The notes below the pieces were generated by a model. The model was not told the origin of the DNA. It ran no database searches and was given only the letters and a program-made list of their open reading frames with translations. A program made the position numbers and the translations under genes. This document shows, piece by piece, positions 34,501 to 49,500 of a stretch of 64,000 bases of DNA. Source of the stretch: Viridothelium virens (taxonomy: Eukaryota > Ascomycota > Dothideomycetes > Trypetheliales > Trypetheliaceae); the NCBI GenBank assembly GCA_010094025.1, contig ML991796.1, positions 186,001-250,000 on the forward strand. Reading direction: 5' to 3'. How positions within the stretch are numbered: the stretch's first letter is position 1; each line of letters begins with the position of its first letter.

Positions 34501-37500
34501 ATTATCTTTCTCATGGATAATAGAAGGCCTACGGATGAGAAGCTGTTTCAATGTTTGCATATCTTTGTCTGCTATCGCGCTAAATAATCGACCTCCATCG
34601 AAGTCTATTCGCAGCATTAGGATCCACCCACGATATGACGCATAAGATACTCACATATCACAGGACAACCCTCAATGCCAAGTAACACGATATCCGAGAA
34701 GCATGGGGCTCCAAAGTATGATGGTTGACGCCAATGGCAGCGTTGAAGGCCATTTTTAATCAAGTACGCTAAATCTGAGTGTTGAGATGTAAAGGAGCCG
34801 AGACTGAGGTAGCTGAACATAATATCTAAAGTTGACCTACGATCTATCAGCTTCCGGTAACAATCCATAGCCGATGGACATACTCTCCAAAAACATCGAC
34901 ATCGTTGACTGGGACTCCTATACCCTTCAACGCCATTATTGCAATGGCTAGAGTAGATAAGGTGGACAGAGAAATGTAGGGTCCGAAATTATAAAGCAGC
35001 TCCTGCAAGTTCACATCAATTGAGAATTCTCTAGATCTGTTTGAACAAGGCAACATGACAAGCGAGATGTTTGACATAGCGTCACTATAGTGACTTACAT
35101 GAGCGACTGTGCGGCCGGTAGGATTAACATCATCCGGAGAAGCCTCACCAGAGCGGAAAAGTTGGACAAGACGATCCGGAAGGTCGTTCAGTCGATTTTC
35201 TAAGTCGCCCAGATCCATCACGTAGCCAGCGGCCTCTGCCAGACGTCGGCTACGAATAAGGCCGTCCCCTCGCAAATTAGAGCCGAACCAATCGTGATGG
35301 ACCAAAGCAAAGGCAGGCGAGTCGTACGGAACGGTCGCTCTGTACTTGACATACGGACTGAGGGCTCTACCCCCGGCTCCACGTATTGACTGGAACGCTA
35401 TATCCACTGTAGTAGAGAGCAACCAATTAAAAGATACTGTAGCTCCCCAGACTCTCATTTTTTCAAACAGGAAATGAAGAGGGCAAGTCGGGTAGTGCGT
35501 CGCAGACATGACTGCTTCTTGGAAAAATCGCAACGGGCCCACTGAATACCGCTGCACAACCCTGCGCGAATGTTGTCGACATCTGCATTTTGGCCGTCGG
35601 GAGTTGTTGAATTGAAAATCACCCTGTCCCATCTCTATTAGTCTCTCGAATCTCCTTGATTCATCGCATAGCATTTGATGGAGCTCGGGTTTGTAGACAA
35701 TGGCGCGACGAAGGTGTTCGATGGATCCAACGGTCTCTGCTTCACTTTGCGAATCCTTTAACGTCAACGCCGTGGTTGAAGGATTTGACGAGGCCTGGGA
35801 AATGGTGAGCTCGAGGCGTCTGATTCGAGCGGCCGTATCTAGTGCCAAATCGTTCATGCTCATAAGGGTTTGCGTGGTTTTTGCTGCAGTGTCTCTAGTG
35901 TAGACAGTTAGCTAAAGTATATTGGGCAAAACGCTGTCGACTCACAAGTTCAGAATCTGTAGTGTCAAGTCTACATTCAGCCTCAAGTCTCGTACGATAT
36001 CGTTCAAAAATTGTAGGGAATCCTTCTTGAAAGGATATTGAAGACTGCGGACGGCGGCTTTCATAAAGCTTATTGTTGTAACCCGGCGCGTACCTCGGTG
36101 GAATTTGGATAAAGCCTCCTGCAGAGTATCGATACCCGTCTTAATGCGCTGCACTAGGTGCTCGATATGCTGTAAAAGCGGCGCATTTACCCTCAAAACG
36201 TCATTGTGATGATGTTAGACACCGTTTTCGGAGAAAAGGACTCGATTAATTTCTCTGTGTAACCTGAGGTAAGGGCTCTATATAAACCTCATCGAAAATG
36301 AGGACAGTAAAAAACCTAATTAACTAGTAAAATGAGGACCTACGTAGTAGGTTCGAGAATCTCGCGCATTGACCCTCGTGTAGAGCATAGCGAGATTACG
36401 CGGTAGGCTAGGTTGATTGGATCAACTTCATGAAGAACATCATGAACATCATCACATTGCCATTTAGAACGAAACCTAAATGCTCCAGAGTCTGCTCCAA
36501 GTCCTGTAAGGTCAGGACCGTGGTCGCGACGTCGCTGTCTCGAGACCTCCAGTCCTGCAGATAAGTGATAAGACCCTGAGTGACCTGAATGCCGAGAGAA
36601 ATGAACCCAACAGTGCTACTGGCGATAGTAAAAGGATCCGACATTGTCTAGGAAGTCCGCGACCTCAGCCTGGGTGTGGTTGGATAACTCAGCAGCGCAG
36701 TACCAATACGTCGAAGCAGCCTACGGTGCAGGGCTAGTGCAACTACAATCAAGCTCATAGAAGAATAAGAGAGACAAAGATATAGCAGAGCAAGTTAATG
36801 AAAGAATGAAATTCCAGGATGAAATTCCAGGATGTGATTCCAGGCTGAAGAGGCAAAGTCGCAGCCCCGCCAAACGAGGCTGAGTCTGACTGCATAAGAG
36901 CTTCAGAGCGCAGCTGTCCTATCTAGTCCCATTGACGAAAACTCACCGAGCTCAACAAATGTTGTACTTAGCATGTACATGTCCATGTTGGTAATGATCC
37001 TAGTCTTAGAAAATCTCCTCACCACCTTGCGAGGCGTCGTACCACCGGAGCTGGGATGATAGATCAAACCGCATAGCGACGGCTTCTATATACTTGTTAA
37101 CAGTTTGGGGTTTTCATAGCATGAATATGGGTCGGGGTTGGAGAGAATACGCATTCGGGGATCGTCAAAGAAACCTTGGAAAAGTGGCCAGAGTCGGAGA
37201 AACTTGCCTCACTTTACATAATTCTACCGCTATCCGCTATTGACAGTATCAGCGAACACTCCAAAACGAATTACCAATACTACTTCGCAAATACTTTCCA
37301 GTGATTACAGTATATTCGACCAAATACCCCTCACTTCCGTGCCACGTCGCGATGGGTCTCGCCGTGGGTATAAGAGGATGCGACAGCCTCCCCTTCTGTC
37401 GATGCATCACCACAACGAAATGAACTGAGTAAAACAATCCATATTATCCTAACCCTCTTCAACATTCTATACTGGGCACTTATCGCTGCCCAATATCGAC

Positions 37501-40500
37501 GAAACTGAAAATGGTGTCCTGGGCTATCACCGGCGCGACGCGAGGCATCGGCGTAAGCTTTCCTAGATTAATAACACAACCACATCCTCAAATGCTAATA
37601 AGAGAATCTTTGCAGCTCGGCTTCGTCGATAATCTTGTAAGCCTACCCGCTATAACTGTAGTCATGGCAAAGGCATGCCACTAACTGTGCCGCCAAAGTC
37701 TGTCGATCCGAAGAACCAAGTGTTTGCCATCATTCGAAGTCGAGGAACTGCCGGTCCGCTTGAGGAGCTTGCTGCAAAGCGCAAAAACATACAAATTGTA
37801 GTGACCGATATCTCCGACCCGAGGAAATTGGATCAGGCTGCCGCTGAAGTCTCTAAAGTCACCGTCGGTTCGCTCGATGTCTTGATTCTCAACGCTGGCT
37901 CCGCAGAGCCAGAGACTAGCACACTACCGCCAAGTGCTTTGTGAGTGAACGGGCCTAGTGCGCTCGAGAGTTCAAATTGCTGACACAGTGCAGTCGTGGC
38001 AAGGAGGAAGCGCTGGAGAAGGAGATTAATGAGAACGTATGATCCTTCAGCTAGCACTTGAGCGATAACAGCAAAAGTTGACCGCACAAGGTCAAAGCAA
38101 ACCTGATCAGCAACATCTACGTCATCAACTCCTTCCTCGATCTCGTTCGTAACGGCAAAGAGAAAAAGATCGTATTCATTTCCAGTCCTAGTGGAGACGT
38201 TGAGTTCAATCGTGTCACTGGCATTTCTACCGTGCTAGGGTATTCTGTCAGCAAAGCTGGCATGAACATCGTCACCACCAAGTTCGGCGCTGAATTGGCC
38301 CAAGATGGCATCAAGACACTGTCTCTGAGTCCAGGATGGGTAAACACAGATGCTGGTCAGTCAATACGCAAGGCGAACCGTGTCGGCACAGATGACTGAC
38401 TCAGAACAGCTCAAGCAGTCACAGGCGCCCCGGATATACGTAAATTCATGCTAAATGCATTCCGAAAGATCGACCAAAGCGTCAATGAACCGATTTCGGT
38501 AGACGAATCAGTCACCCATCAGCTTCAGGTGATTCAGAGTTTGACGGAAGCAAACAGTGGGAAATTTGTAACACATCACGGAAATGTTGATTGGTTCTAG
38601 TCTGGAAGCTGGTCAGAACAGTGGATGGAAATGATGGGGCCAAAACCTGAACTCAGGCAAATGGTGGCATGAATGGAACTCCACCAACAACCGCATCGAA
38701 TATTGTTAGATAATCGACTTGGTTCTCCGCATTGAGATCATGCTGGTTCCATACAGCCTCGACCATATGCTGAATAATATGAATGTGGCTTGATCTTCGT
38801 CTTCGGTCTTGCCGACTTTGTTCAAAGACGTCCAGGATAGCAAGGCGCTGATCATCGTCAACTGCTTCGCAGGCGATAATGAACAATGGCCACGCGCTCT
38901 GGCATGTTATCATCTTGGTCAACAGCAATATTCCCTCTCTCACAAGTTGTCTATGACGGAATTCTGTGCCTGAAACGCAATGGACCACCCGATTGACATA
39001 TATCAAGCACGCAAGTCGATGAAGATCGGAGACCATAGTATTCCGGTCTATCGGTGTCGTAGATTCCACGTGAATGGGGCCATAATATCCCACTGCCCTG
39101 GAAATGTTCTGTTCCAGCACCTTCGTGCGCTCCATTCCAGCATTCGCATAATTCATCTCGGAGGGGTTTGCGACTATGGCTCGTCTACATGTATGTACAA
39201 TGAGTTGGAGCACATCAATTGGACAGCCGATGTTGTCCTCTAACTGCCGCAGTATTAGATGATTCCGAAGGAAAGTGCCCAAGGCTTCCATTTACCTTTG
39301 AATCGCTTCCCTCGATGGCTCTGGGTGATCTTGCTGTTGGAGCAAAGCCGCAATCTTCATAAGGTATAGTCCAATGCCTGACTGTGAATTCTGCGAGGGC
39401 CTCGCGATAATAAATCCAATCAAGGAAGACCGAATATTCTTGCCGAACCAGCTTGTGAATTGCTGGTGACGTGTTGATAATCTTTTTCACTGCGCATATA
39501 TATATTACCCAACTCCCTTTGGAGTTTGATTCGAGTGAGAGCTGTGATCATTAGCCGACCGTGGCAAGCCCATGCGGACCGAGTTATACTACCTCATAAT
39601 GATACAAAAGCATCGCTGCCATCAAGTTTTGAAGCAGCGTCTTCTCGTCGAGCCAGTTGAATGACTTTTTAATTGATGATATGACAAGATGCTTGTAGCG
39701 AAAGCTCTTCAAGCTACCGTGGAGCTGTTGCGATGCGAGAGCAAACACGCCTTGTAGGATTGGATTGGTTGCCTCGGATGGATCTGAGAAGGCAATTCTC
39801 AAGATAAATTGTGCCAATACCTCCTCGTCGGTCGGTCCTAGCATCAGTGATCTTGATTCGTTGACTGAGATGTTTTGGTCAGTAGAATGATTGGGTCTGG
39901 AGAGTCAGCCTACATACAGAACCCCAGTAAATGTGACTCTTCTCTGCCTATGGCGGTGGGCGATAGATAGGTCGGGCGAGGGAGCTATCATGGTACGAAG
40001 ATAACGAGCTACAGGTAACTGCCGTTCGTATCAAGCAGCTTGACAATGTGTCGGAGGTGATTTTCACCAGAAATCCTTCCGTTCTCTAGCTCTTCCGATA
40101 GCGATATGTCCCAGGAAGATGAATTCAAGAACCTCTTGACATTTGATTGAAGAGTATTCACTTCCCGGCGTGTATCTCGCGAGACTATTGCTCTTTTTCT
40201 GTCGCCATCTCGAGGCCAGGACAGCTGGATGCCATAGCCTTGACAGACGCGCCGCGCCTTCGTGCAGTTGCCACATCTTGGCCAATGCGAGCCACACCGG
40301 ACTTTACGTTCTGAGTAGAAATCAGCCCATTAACGTTCGTATGGCAGCTTATCCACTCTTGATGTGTTTACCTCTGCAAGTCCAACACCCTTTTATTCCC
40401 ATGACGAGATCCTTGTGAGCCAAGCCCGCATGCTCATCTTCCAAATTGTAGAGACTGCTGGACTCTTGTCACAGTCTTGATTCGCTACAGGCTCAGCCTG

Positions 40501-43500
40501 AGTTCATGATGCGCCGTGAATCTTCTCTGCTGAAATGTTTAAATGCCGGAATGGAGTGTTCTCTTGGAATTGCTCACCCCAGTCCACACGGTGTAATAAG
40601 GTCGCATCGGGCCAATCGGAGCAGAGGATTGGTCAGCCACCACAACTAAGACACGCCAAATTTCGGAGAAAGTTGCATACGATGATTAAGCAGAGATGAA
40701 TCTTGAAAATAGGTTGGAATCTCTCATCTCGACGTGTGCGGGTTGAATTCTGCGAATTGCCCAAGGGCTTGTCCTCGATTGCCGCCCGAGAACTCTCCTG
40801 GCGACAGCTAAAGATAAAGAGGCTCAAAAGTAGGCCCTTCTTCAGGGTCAGGCTCGGGCCCACTCAGACCGCGCCCTGAGCTCTTCTCGCGCGTTTTGTT
40901 CCTCGTTCCCTTCATCTCACAGTAAGCTATAATAACCTGGATAGAGCTGTTCAGGTACTGGCACAAGGTGTACCTCCCGGCATGCCTAGACCCTACCGTG
41001 CTTTAGCGGATCATGGCAAGGTTTCTCGCACTGTCCTCCACCGTCGTCCACACGGAGGACGGTTGATTGAGAAGGCCAAAAGCCAAGGACGTTGCTAACG
41101 TCGGTGCGCCATTGGGGAGGCATGAACGAGTGCTCTGAGAGATCGAAGGTCTAGCGAGACTTCCAAAATGAGTCAGGAGTGGCGGTCTCCAAAATTGCGA
41201 TCCATCCAAATCTTCTGTTAGATTGCCTTTGGAGTGCGTAGAAGATGATGCGCAGAGCTTGGACATTGGAGATAGCGAATTCGGAAGCTTCGGCTACCGC
41301 TTCAAAGGCTCTCAACCCTGAATGGATGGTCAGCACTATCGACGTTTTAGATACATGATGCTACCGATAGAGTATAGACCCAGCCTCACATGCGTTCGAT
41401 TGAACTCTGATAATTTCCCAATATTTCTAAGAGGTTCTGCTTAAGACGGCACGATTTGTTTCATACAGAAAACGTTCATGCGCAACAGTACCACCAACGC
41501 GAGGGATATTAGAAAGTTCTTTGACGCTCTACTTTGATTCCCTCGGAGACCTTTACGACACATTTGTCAGTTACAACCTTCCGTACATTCCATATTGCTC
41601 AGTAACGAAACAGTACTTGAGCCTGCAGTCACTATTCGACGCCCACTTCAAATCAAAGACTCGTAAGACCTGCGTTAAAAACTTTATCTGCATAATCGCC
41701 AAACTCTTGCCAAAGTATGGTTTACTTCCCCTGGAGAAGTGGAGAAGCGTCGCATCAGTGTGATCAATGCAGGCTAGATGACGTACGCGAGCCCTAGCGC
41801 AAAGAAGTACTTATCCCTCTTCTCCGGACTGGCTTCCTTCCAGCGAGATGGCTTAAACTTACGTAGTACGAAGTGATAACATGACGTTGGTAGATTGACG
41901 TGCGGCACGTTCTCCACTTCTCCATGCAAAGTCACCAAAGGCTTTAGGCTACAACTACGTCCAAAATACCCCTTTGACCAGATCCCTGTCTCTACGAAGA
42001 CCTTGATCGAAACTTCACAAAATAGTTGCGTTGTTCAGGCATCCACCATGCCTTCAGATTCCACCCAGTGGGATGACCAGCCCATTCCACGTCCATCGCT
42101 CGCAGGATCTGTACGATGAATTTTCCCATCATCATCATGGCAAGTGTTCGCCCACTGCAGCCTCGCTCACCTCTTCCGAAGGCAAAGAAATGCTTTTGCA
42201 TTCGGCTGATGGCTACGGGATCACCCTCAATCCAGCGCTCGGGGCGAAAAGTATCTATATCCGGTCCATACACACTACAATCTCGATGTAGGATAAAAGC
42301 GGAGCACCCTACATTCGTACCATGAGGAAGGAAATGGCCGCTCACCTCGATACCTTCTTGTGGAGCGAGACGCTCGAGTGGGAGATTGTTGGTGGGTGCA
42401 AGTCGCATAGCTTCTTTGATGCAGGCTTGGCTGGAGTGCTGTCAGCTGTATTCACTCTTATACGCGATTGTAAACACTGACAGGTACGGCATGCGTATAG
42501 TTTCGGCATAGTCAGCAGTCACCGATTGCTCCAAGTTCCTGACCTCGGCGACCAGCTTCATGTACACGCGTGGGTCTCTCATTGCAAAATATAGCGTTGC
42601 GCCAATCGAGGTGGCAACTGTTATGCTGCCAGCGACGCTACTAGGCGATTAGCTAGGCAGATGCAAGTATTGAGACTGCGCGGTCCTCACAATGAGTTGG
42701 TTAAATGGATTATGATGTCATCTTCACTCATCGTCTTGTGGCCATTTTCCCGTTCCTCTCTCAGCCACGTCAATAGCGATGTTTGCCGAACCTCTTCTTT
42801 TGATTTATCGTTCTCGAAGACTTTCTGCTCGGCGTACTATGTTGACGACAACATGGTCAGCCGTCGCTCACTAACGTGGCGTTATCGGCCAAAACCTTGA
42901 CAAGGAAAGTTGTCAGATCCTCGACACCAACGCGCTTCAACAGCCGCATTACTGCCTTGTTCCCGAGAAAGAATCGATTGCATCGAGGTACTTGGCCCAC
43001 GAGAGCACCGATTCGGAATCCAGTCTCCGTGTGTGCAATCATTCCGTTCAAGTCCTCGCCAGCAGCTATTAGTCCCACAGGCGACCCAAAGCAGAATCCG
43101 CTGTTCGTATCGAATGCCCAATACTTGAGCCAGGTACCGAGATCAATTGTCTGCCCACCTGCATCTCGCATCTTGGCAACAAAAAGAGCCACACATTTGT
43201 CAATCATGCTCTCAGAAGCGGCAAGATTGAGAGGTGAGGAAAAGCGGCCAGCAACATGCGAAGCGAGTACTTCATGCTCATTGCGTGAGCGCGTGGAGAA
43301 CACCGTGTCCCGCATCACGGAGTGTTGTGTGAGTGCGAATAGGCGGTAAAATTGGCTCTGTGTGAATGACAGACTTATCAGTATTACCGTACAGTCGCAC
43401 CTACTCACTGTGTTCAGTATATAGAGAGCTTTGAGTCAAAGGTTGGAATTGAATAAATTACTGAGAAATCGAAAAGTGGAGTGTATCAAACCGCAATATA

Positions 43501-46500
43501 TCCTTGAAGCAACAGGTTTTGCACATCAGCGGTGACTTCTGACTAGTCATATTATGAAATAACCCATTCTCTGCCTTATTGCATACTCATACATTGCATG
43601 TATTTGCTACTGAGTGGTCATGAATGCGTGACACTTTCATACCTTGGGAAACCTCCAACCACGACCGTAGATTTTGGCTACCGCGGCATTCTCACTAATG
43701 ACAACGCAGTCAGGTCCAGTCCTGACGACAGGTCCATATCGTTGATGCAGCGCTTGGAATTTACTAGCGCAGTCCCCCGACCAAAGTATCCAGACACGAT
43801 ACAGCGGCGTTACGTGACTGATAAGAGGACCTGGAATAGAGCGAAGCTGCGAGACGAAGACGCTGTAAATCGCGAAGACGAAGAAAATAATGAGAAAAAG
43901 TGCATAGTTATAAGTCTGGAGGTTGCAAAGAAAAGAAGGTAGTACACGAGGGTCAGAGAAAGCACTTGAACCATTGATGATAGACATTCTGCTGACGTGA
44001 AACCAGAGCCGAAAGGAAATGCATTCTGCAATTTGAACTGACAAAAGTATGCCCGAAGGAGCAGTCGGTATACTTGATTGTAGCAAGGGATATCGTCCAG
44101 CCCTTGGACGCTGGATCAGAGTAAGATCGAAAGGGTTCCCAAGGATGGAAGGAGTGCGGAACGGCGCGGTTCTGCACATGCACACGGGACGGGATGTTGG
44201 TGGCACGGGTGGGCCTCTGCAATCTGTGGATTGTGCCGTGCATTGTCGTTTTCGTCGATGCCTGCTGATACTTGGTGTTTGCCGACGCCTGATGGACGGT
44301 TTGTATCACGCTTAGTTATGCATCGAGTTAAGGCGACGAAGACCTATTCTTCACCCATGACTGACCGCTGCAACGGCTCATCGAGCGGCTAGAATTAGCT
44401 GACCACCATAATGACCCAACATTGGAATCAGGCAGCAAGCATGCCTGCCAAGGCTGATGTAGGTGCATTCGGCCTTTTTGTACCAGTCTGCAGCCTTCCA
44501 CGGAAGCAGCTATCTAGTCCATGGATCATGTCGGCACGAACGCAACCTTGCAGCCGTTGACGTTCATGCAGACCATTCTTTGCTCACCACACCAAGCGCT
44601 CTCATCCCTGCTTGCGATGCTCTTGAATTCTTGTGCGATCCTGATTAAAGCTACCGACGCTTCAGCTATGGCTTTCTGCCGCCCAAGGCATGCCCGTTGC
44701 CCTACACCGAAAGCCATGTATTCGTACGGTCCGGGGCTAATCTTCTCCCAACGGCCGGGATCAAATTCTTCTACATTAGCGCCAAATACAGACTTGTCAC
44801 GATGCAAGGCAAAAAAGTTTGATAGGGCGCGAGTGCCTGCCGGCGCAAAGATTGGGCTGCTGCCGTCTGGGCCCCCACCGCGAGGAAGTACCGTGTCGAC
44901 AAGAGCGACGCGAGCTAAGGTAGGGAAGACGGGATACAGACGGAGAGCTGCACCAGGTGAGTTAGTTACATCTTCGATACATATTCGATGCAGATTGGTA
45001 ACCCATTACATACATTCTCGAAGGATGTTTCGAAGGAACGATGACTGCTTCGTATCCTCGAGACTCATTGGCTTTGATGTAATGTTAGCAACTTCCGAGC
45101 GCAGTCGAGCGAAAACTTCGGGATGCCGAGCGAGTAGAAAAACAGTGTTGGAAATGAGCAATGGAGTTGTATCCGCAGCCGCTATCATGCCTTGAATTGT
45201 TTGGGTGCGCATAAATTTCCGGTCGTTTGTTTGCTGGGCTAGCGCTTGCACGAGACTTGTGGGCGGGACTTTGTGATCGTCTGAAGTCATTTTGATAGAT
45301 CGATTCACGAAGAAGTCGATATATTCATGCACCAGCTGCCAATGTATGACTGACTCTTTCTGCGGACCGATAAAGCGAAGCCAACGAGATTTTAGACGTA
45401 TGCCGATGGCACGAAGAGAAAGCATAAAGTGTTTGTGGAAGGACAGACCATCGAGAGGAGCGCCTGAAGCCGTGGTATTGCCTAAGACACCTAGAGGTTC
45501 GCCCAGCAAAAAGGTTGCGGAGGTATCGACAAACCAGAACAGAGTTAGACAATGGAGTTTACGAGCGCGACGCATACATACTAATGACATCAACAATGGC
45601 TGTAGGTCAAAGGTAGATGCGTCCTGAGGTATTTTGGCGAGTGCCTGGTCAAACAATGTCTCGAAGGTTGAGAGGTCTGAGATGCGACTCTTGTGGAAAG
45701 CAGGCTTGAGTAGAGAGCGAGACTGCTCCCATACGTGACCGTCAGCCGTCAAGACCCCTTCACCACAGAAAGGTGCCATAGCAGCCAGCCGGAAAGGAGC
45801 AACACCCCATCCGCGTGATTCGTAGCCAAAGATGGCCTGAACATTCTCGGCGTCTCGCGTATTTATAGATAGATTGACGAAGCCACGGTCTTGATAGGTG
45901 GAGCCGAAACGTTCATGCAACTCGGCGCTGAGTTCAAACCAGCCAGTCGCTGATTTGGGGGTGCTTTCGACTTCATTTTGGGGAGTTGTCGCTGGACTGC
46001 TCGTCGTGAGTTGTGGAGGAGGCTTGCAGCCGAGACGACGGGCTGTGAAGTAACGTGCAAGTAGTCTCTGAGCGTAAAACAAGGTGACGCTGACTATTGC
46101 CACGATCAGCGTGGAGTAGAAGGACGACATACTTGTTCAATCCAGCTAATTCGAGACTGATAAATATCCAGAAGGTCGTCAATGAACAGTTCGTCATTTC
46201 TAGGTGGCACAGCAGCACGCTAAGGTAGCACTCGAGTTGGGAAACAGACGTACGATACATACCTACGCGACGCGCCTTGTTCCTGCATAATTCTGGTACA
46301 GGAACCTACCTAGGCATTGAGCAGAAACAAAAGATCTCTGATGACTTTTAAGAACGTGCTGTCACATTTATCGCAAGGGCCCGTATCAATACCTATTCTC
46401 AAGGATACTTGATTGATGAAGTTTGGACAAAACGGATGTACTCTGACGCCGTACTTTAGACATGGTGGGAGGTAACGTAATCCGAGGCTGGCACGTGACT

Positions 46501-49500
46501 GGTTGCATTCTGACACTGAGTGCATGTTCCCGCCAATATCGACTGTACTTTAATACCTAAATAATCTCCCTACTAAGGTTCTCTGTAATAGACGTAGGGT
46601 CCGCGACTCGGTAGGTCTAGAGTGCGAATTCAGTGTCGGGATGCGACTAGTATTGGATTATGTTTTGCAGTTCACCGCAGTTGGCGGCGGTGTTCTATTT
46701 GCTCCTTCACATCTCGTAAGGTCATCCAATCCCAAGATGTCAAGAAGGCTAGTGGAAGCTGAAGCACAACAGCCAGACTTGGTTCCTTCTTTGACGTCTT
46801 GATTGACGTGTAAAATACAGAAAGTCCTGTACATCGATACCTTATGTTGCTTTGAATACCTGACAGGGTCCCTGAAGCAGAAATTTTACTTGCTGATGGT
46901 GGTACGTTTTTTGATTGCGTCAAATGCTTGCATCAATGTCTGACAATCGACTTCTAGTGTGCACAGTAGGATGCTACAGCACGGTTGGGCGCTGGAGGCT
47001 GCCTTGCGATCTGCTTTGTGTACCATTCTCATACATCCGATGTACAGGACATTCTCCAATCGACCTGTCCGGGCCTTTGCAACAATCCCGGGTAAAGATC
47101 CTAGCAAATGAAAAGTGGAGGCCGCCCTCCACAACCTTTCAGCTTTTCCTCGCCGAGCAGCGATTAACACTGTCGCGCGAGAGCGCGCTAATGCACCTCG
47201 TGGTCATCGGACGCGGGAAGATGTTGTACAACTGCGCTGTTCACTCTATATCCTGTCCTCATATAGGATTGTCAACTTCCATCTAGGATCGGACGGCTCG
47301 GTTTCGGAGCTGGAGCATTTGGAAAGGTTTATGGCAGTTTCTGCTCTCTGTAAGAACGTGCCCGAGCGGCTTCTGCGGTACTCTACGCCGCGCTGAGATC
47401 CCGGTCACGTACTACTCTAATGTCATAGCCAAAGCATCCTTCTACGTCCGATCTCTACGACATCTTTGAATCGAGCCTTTTAATCCTGTTCCAGCAATTT
47501 GCATAAGGACCTTAGCGAATCGCAATTGAAGGAGTCACTCCACAATCCTTCAAGCTTCCTCCTCGAAGAGCAATCATCGTCATTTGGTATGCGAACCCCC
47601 TAATGCAAGCCCCGAACGTCGGACGCACGAACCTGCTGTGAATTACAGTACGCAGCATGGATACTGGCAGGCAGGCGATGGGCTGACCCTTCGGCCGAAC
47701 CTACAGGCGATGCTCGGGTGACGTGTCCGACGCTAGTTCGGCAGACTCTGAAGCTCTCTAGCATAATTCAGGTAGATAAGGTAAGGTAAGATTAGTGAAG
47801 TACCGTAGGTAAGGTCATGTACTCCCGTCCGTCCCTTACCTTAGTATTCCAATTTGTTCATCAACAATTCACGTGCATTGCTGCCTCTGACGCTGCCCTG
47901 ACATGTACAGAGCTTGAACATCGCTACACCCAACCCCATTCTTACGATTACTACTCAATTAAATCCTTGCTGTGATGCACGACGTCTTGCCTCCAGACTC
48001 AAGTGTGCATGTGCCGCAAGAGTGCTTGTCTTCAGCTCTGCTTCATTCTAGATCTACCAGCTTTGCGGACAAATCGTGAACAGCATGGCGTCTGGAAAGG
48101 CAGAAGAAACATAGCTGAGCCCCAAGCCTGTGTCGGGCTTGCTTGAGATGATATAAGCTATAACTTTAGTAAGTTCAAAGGCGATGTTGCCTACGTGAAG
48201 CGAGAGTTTTCTGGTAAGACAAGAAGGTAGTGCATGCAGGTGTTGCGTATTATGTTGTCTGATCGCTGAAATCTGATATGCTCAATTTATTCGACCGGCA
48301 GTCGTCTCCGATTTCCCTGTTCGGATATCATTTATCCTTGGAGCGCAGGACGCTGCTGATTGATCAGGTCCAGTCACCGTCTCCTGCCCCTTCCCTAGTC
48401 CTGGGTGTTTATCAAAGCTTCATGTGCATTGAAACATCGACACGGCCCGTAGCCGTTGTTCCAGTCTGAATAGCTACCGACGTAGCGATCAGCCACTAAA
48501 CTTCCGAAGTGCAAGACGCTGGCAATCATTGCTGGTGCATGTGTGGCAAAGGGGACCACAATATAGTTCCAGTGATTCAGTTATCCCTGAATGCTAGCAA
48601 AGCTGAAATCGCGAACCAAGGAATCAGAAACTATTGAACGTAGAGGTGCCTTGGCATTAGCCCGGTGCTGTCCGTTCCCGATCTCACAATACATTTCTAG
48701 TACGTCTTACTTTGCAAAAGCTACGGAATGTGAGTGTCAGCGTGATTTGATGTTCCTTAACGACGTTATCATGGCATTTCGTAAATTTAGTTATACTCGG
48801 TTACAGAAGCAAGACAACTATGATGGAGTACAGCAACAAATTGCTGTCAAGAAGTATCGATGGATTGTACCTGCGGTCATATCGGTTGCGTGCTTTCTAC
48901 TAGGCATCGGGTTCGCGCAGGCCGCCAGCTGGTTTGTGAATAGGATCGAACTTGGGAGTCCTCCATTCGAACGTAAGTCGATTATGTTTCAACCCCGAAA
49001 GCATAAAAAGCCTTTGTGTATTTACATTACACTATTGATTACTGAATAATGCAATTTAGTCAATGAAGTCCAATATCACTTTGTGTACAATCGGAGCTTC
49101 TCCGAAGCACCTTCCGCTCAAACCGATCGTTCATGGCGCGAGATCTTCCCTCTAGAAGGCGGGTTCTTCATCAATCCCACGGTCGCTCCAACACGAGCAA
49201 CATTCTCTTCGTTTCACCAGCTTCACTGTCTTGACAATATCAGAAAGGCTTATCACATCAACCACGCAGCAGCAACTGATGGTCAGCAACTGCGCGATGA
49301 GGATATTCACATCGACGTAAGGCCAAGCCATGTACGTCATTGTATCGACTTGATCAGGCAGAGCCTGATGTGCCACGCAGACACAACATTAGAAATCCTC
49401 GACGAGAGTATCAACGGGGTTCATGGGTTTCGTGTAAATCACAAATGTCGGGATTGGAGGCAGTTAGTTGATTGGACGAGCCAGCAGCAGCAACGCGATC